DNA from: Phoronis ovalis
Lineage: Eukaryota; Phoronida; Phoronidae
Direction: 5' to 3'
Assembly: GCA_028565635.1 (NCBI GenBank)
Contig: JAOXYB010081165.1
Coordinates: 1-23,074, forward strand
DNA length: 23,074 bases
The notes beneath the pieces were generated by a model, which worked only from the letters and a program-made list of their open reading frames with translations, was not told where the DNA came from and searched no databases. How positions within the stretch are numbered: the first letter of the stretch is position 1; the number at the start of each line of letters is the position of its first letter. A program made the position numbers and the translations under genes. Shown here piece after piece: positions 20,849 to 23,074 of this stretch.

Positions 20849-21726
20849 TTAACAGACGACACGTTACAGCGTCTAAGACATCTTTTCATTGAAGAACTAA
20901 ATGTATCGAATAATCGCATTGTAAGAATAGCTGCTAAGCATTTTTGATGGAAATGAAATTTTTTTGCCCGCAAAATTTGGAATGTTTTTTACTCTTTATA
21001 CAAATTGCATAAAAATGAGAAATGTAAACATTTTGGGGATAAATGCCATTTTATTCAAATCTACAATAAAAGGTTTTTATTTTTTCAAATCATTATTTAC
21101 GTAGTAATGTGGTGTAGTATGATGTCGCATGTACAGACAATGAAGATGTGGAAGACTTTAATGATAGAACACGTGCTTCCGTTAAACTAGTCCAGTGATT
21201 ACATTTTCGATTTCCTTCAAGTTTGCATTACCTGTATCTCGGGGGAACATTTCGACCATATGACTTTCTGTATTCTATGACATAAATCCGTTAAATATTT
21301 AGATTTGAGTGAAAACAATCTACAAGAATATCCGGTACATGGTCCGCTGTTTCAGTGTAATCCTAATTTAGAAACGTTGGACTTGCCTGATAACGGTATT
21401 GTACATGTACATGAACTATTTTTCTACTTGTCTAAGGCGATGCCAAATCTTAAAAATGTTTCCTTAGCTCGAAACAGACTATATTTCAATCCTATTATTA
21501 TTCGTCCAAAAATATGAATTGTTAACTTATCGAAAAATTTGATAACATATTTAGATATCGAGTTTTTGACCCTCCTTGAAGGTGCTGGATTTCCGCTTTA
21601 ACAATATTCTGTTTCTTAGTTGTAGAAATTTCATGAGGGGTTTTGACATGCAGTCGGAACAAGACATTGTTAAATATAGATCTAACCAAGAATAGATTTA
21701 ATTGTTCTGCATGCGTAGATAAATAG
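20849..21726 (+). pseudogene. Leucine-rich-repeat (Toll-like receptor type) ectodomain relic
   Basis: Pieces of LRR coding sequence are broken by stops and frame changes. At 20849-20947 the frame reads LQRLRHLFIEELNVSNNRIV and ends in TGA. At 21281-21517 it reads YLDLSENNLQEYP, LETLDLPDNGIVHVHELF and LKNVSLARNRLYFNP, then TGA. Beyond that stop, the same frame continues IVNLSKNLITYLDIEFL. At 21658-21726, in another frame, LLNIDLTKNRFNCSACVD resembles the start of an LRR C-terminal cap. About 330 bases between the first two pieces show no LRR. No signal peptide, membrane segment or TIR domain was seen. The multiple stops and the frame change indicate a dead fragment rather than an exon series, although an acceptor-like TTTCATTAACAG precedes the first piece. 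Confidence 0.65.
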
Positions 21727-21737
21727 ATAGATAGATA
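21718..21737 (+). repeat. Short GATA microsatellite
   Basis: A few tandem GATA units (TAGATAAATAGATAGATAGA) lie at the end of the LRR relic. It is an ordinary simple repeat with no evident role. Confidence 0.6.
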
Positions 21738-23074
21738 CATGTATCTCTATACTAGAAACTTTGAAAATAAGAAAAGAAAAAGTTCGTTTTGTCCTTTAGC
21801 TATACAGGAGAATAGCTGGTTTAGGTGTTGAAATCCTCCTCCATATAAATGGGGCATTCTGGGTACGTAATATCCCTATATGTATAAAGTATAGTAATCT
21901 GAATCGGTTGGAGCAAAGAAATAGATACAATCTGCTTTTGATTAATATATATTTCTGTACCACGGGGAAGCTAAGTATATTGTATAATAAACTTATTTGT
22001 GCCATTCTCTAATACAGTATCACATTCTCATACATTACTGGGAAATGATTCAGTATTCAGCAGTCAATTGCAAATGTTACCAAAAGAATTCCATAACGCA
22101 GGGAACCAATCAGTTGAGTGCAAGTATTCAGAGTAATGTTTACAACTAATGTCAAGCCACAAGTCGAAAAGATAAAAAATGAGGTATTGAAAAAATGTAT
22201 AAATGAATTACACTAATATTTTAGAAATCACGTAAGACAATAAAGCAAAATTTCAACATGCACAAGATGTCCGTGTTTACAAATTACCAATTTCTCTGAT
22301 CTAGCTTGTAGAAAGTGAATTGCTGCACACCATGGGGTTAAACTATGATTTAAAAAAATCTGGTATCTGTCTAACACAGCTGGAAGATAAATGACGCTTC
22401 TTAACTGCGGTGTCAGATTAAATTTTGTCTGAACGAAACTGAATATGAAATCAAGTGAATCATGTGATGACATGTTTACCCTTATGGTCATCAAACAATA
22501 AATCATGTTCGTAAATGATGACTATTAAGCTAATTGCATTAGTGGTATAATTGTAATTAGTATGGTCATCAAGTAATTAATCATGTTAATAAATGATGAC
22601 AATTAAGCTAATTGTACTTGTTTGTTATTATAATTGTAGTTGGTAAAATATTTGATTAAAATTAGCTACTTCTGAGGTAATCCCATACACAGGACTATTT
22701 ACGTATACAAATGGTAGACTAGGTCTGTTTCAAAGAGCCTTTTTGATGTGGTTCTTGCAATAAGTTAATGTCCTACTGAAAGTAACAAGCATTTAAAAGT
22801 TGTACAACTACGTGACATTCACCTCCCCACAATCCGAAACTGAAGACATACGTATGAAAATGTAATTATAAAACAGAAAGTTTCTACAAAGCGAATGGTG
22901 CATCTTTGAACTGTATGTAGATCGAAACATCTTCCGGCAAGAACGACGAAATGTCCTGATTTTACTTCTGTTTGAAGATATAACCCGATGCGAATCCCAG
23001 GTACTTCCTCCATAAGAACAACACGAAAATTATTGTTTTATTTTTATACTATTAATGAATGATAATTAATATAA
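21738..23074. other. Gene-free AT-rich DNA at the right end
   Basis: Apart from one tandem duplication (22483-22642), no gene, RNA or mobile element is recognisable on either strand. The open frames here are short, have no motifs and no flanking splice signals that extend them. Confidence 0.5.
22483..22642. repeat. Diverged 78-bp tandem duplication
   Basis: TATGGTCATCAA starts both copies, at 22483 and 22561. Both contain AATCATGTT, AAATGATGAC and TTAAGCTAATTG in the same order, with small substitutions and an insertion in the second copy. It is noncoding, in gene-free DNA. Confidence 0.85.

Noticed and set aside
22228-22506. 92-codon minus-strand frame near the right end
   Set aside because: It has no domain, no conserved motif and no splice signals linking it to other exons, so it is compatible with a chance frame.
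1-23074. tRNA, rRNA, CRISPR array or bacterial operon signals
   Set aside because: None was seen; the splice structure and protein families are animal nuclear.

Overview
The window looks like AT-rich nuclear DNA from an invertebrate animal, plausibly a mollusc or another lophotrochozoan (low confidence on the phylum). It carries multi-exon genes with canonical GT-AG introns, long AT-rich introns, AATAAA signals and a decayed Toll-like leucine-rich-repeat relic. There is no bacterial gene organisation, CRISPR array, rRNA or recognisable tRNA.

Layout. (1) 269-7410, minus strand: the first 14 coding exons of CDC16/APC6, a TPR subunit of the anaphase-promoting complex. They give 467 codons plus two bases, and the C-terminal part runs off the left edge. 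Its first intron holds a foldback, MITE-like element. (2) 7411-8529: a shared upstream region between the divergently transcribed CDC16 and AKAP14. (3) 8530-10536, plus strand: AKAP14 (AKAP28), a protein kinase A anchor known from ciliary axonemes. Its last exon carries a tandem 57-bp duplication that includes the stop codon. (4) 12212-15601, plus strand: complete SQSTM1/p62 in seven coding exons (446 aa), with PB1, ZZ, LIR and UBA parts. A palindromic minisatellite lies in intron 2. (5) 17854-19278, minus strand, tail to tail with SQSTM1: a two-exon gene for a 366-aa protein whose N-terminal PB1 domain is split by an intron at the same place and phase as in SQSTM1. Its remaining ~275 residues are unfamiliar and have no ZZ finger or UBA. 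(6) 20849-21726, plus strand: a broken leucine-rich-repeat relic. The rest to 23074 has no recognisable gene.

The most interesting feature is the inverted SQSTM1 / PB1-protein pair. By inference, a p62-type polymerising PB1 domain was duplicated locally and joined to a new C-terminal region. Both predicted PB1 domains keep the basic and the acidic surface needed for head-to-tail assembly, so the small protein could co-assemble with p62 or modulate it. CDC16 and AKAP14 have no obvious functional link to p62 and are ordinary neighbours.
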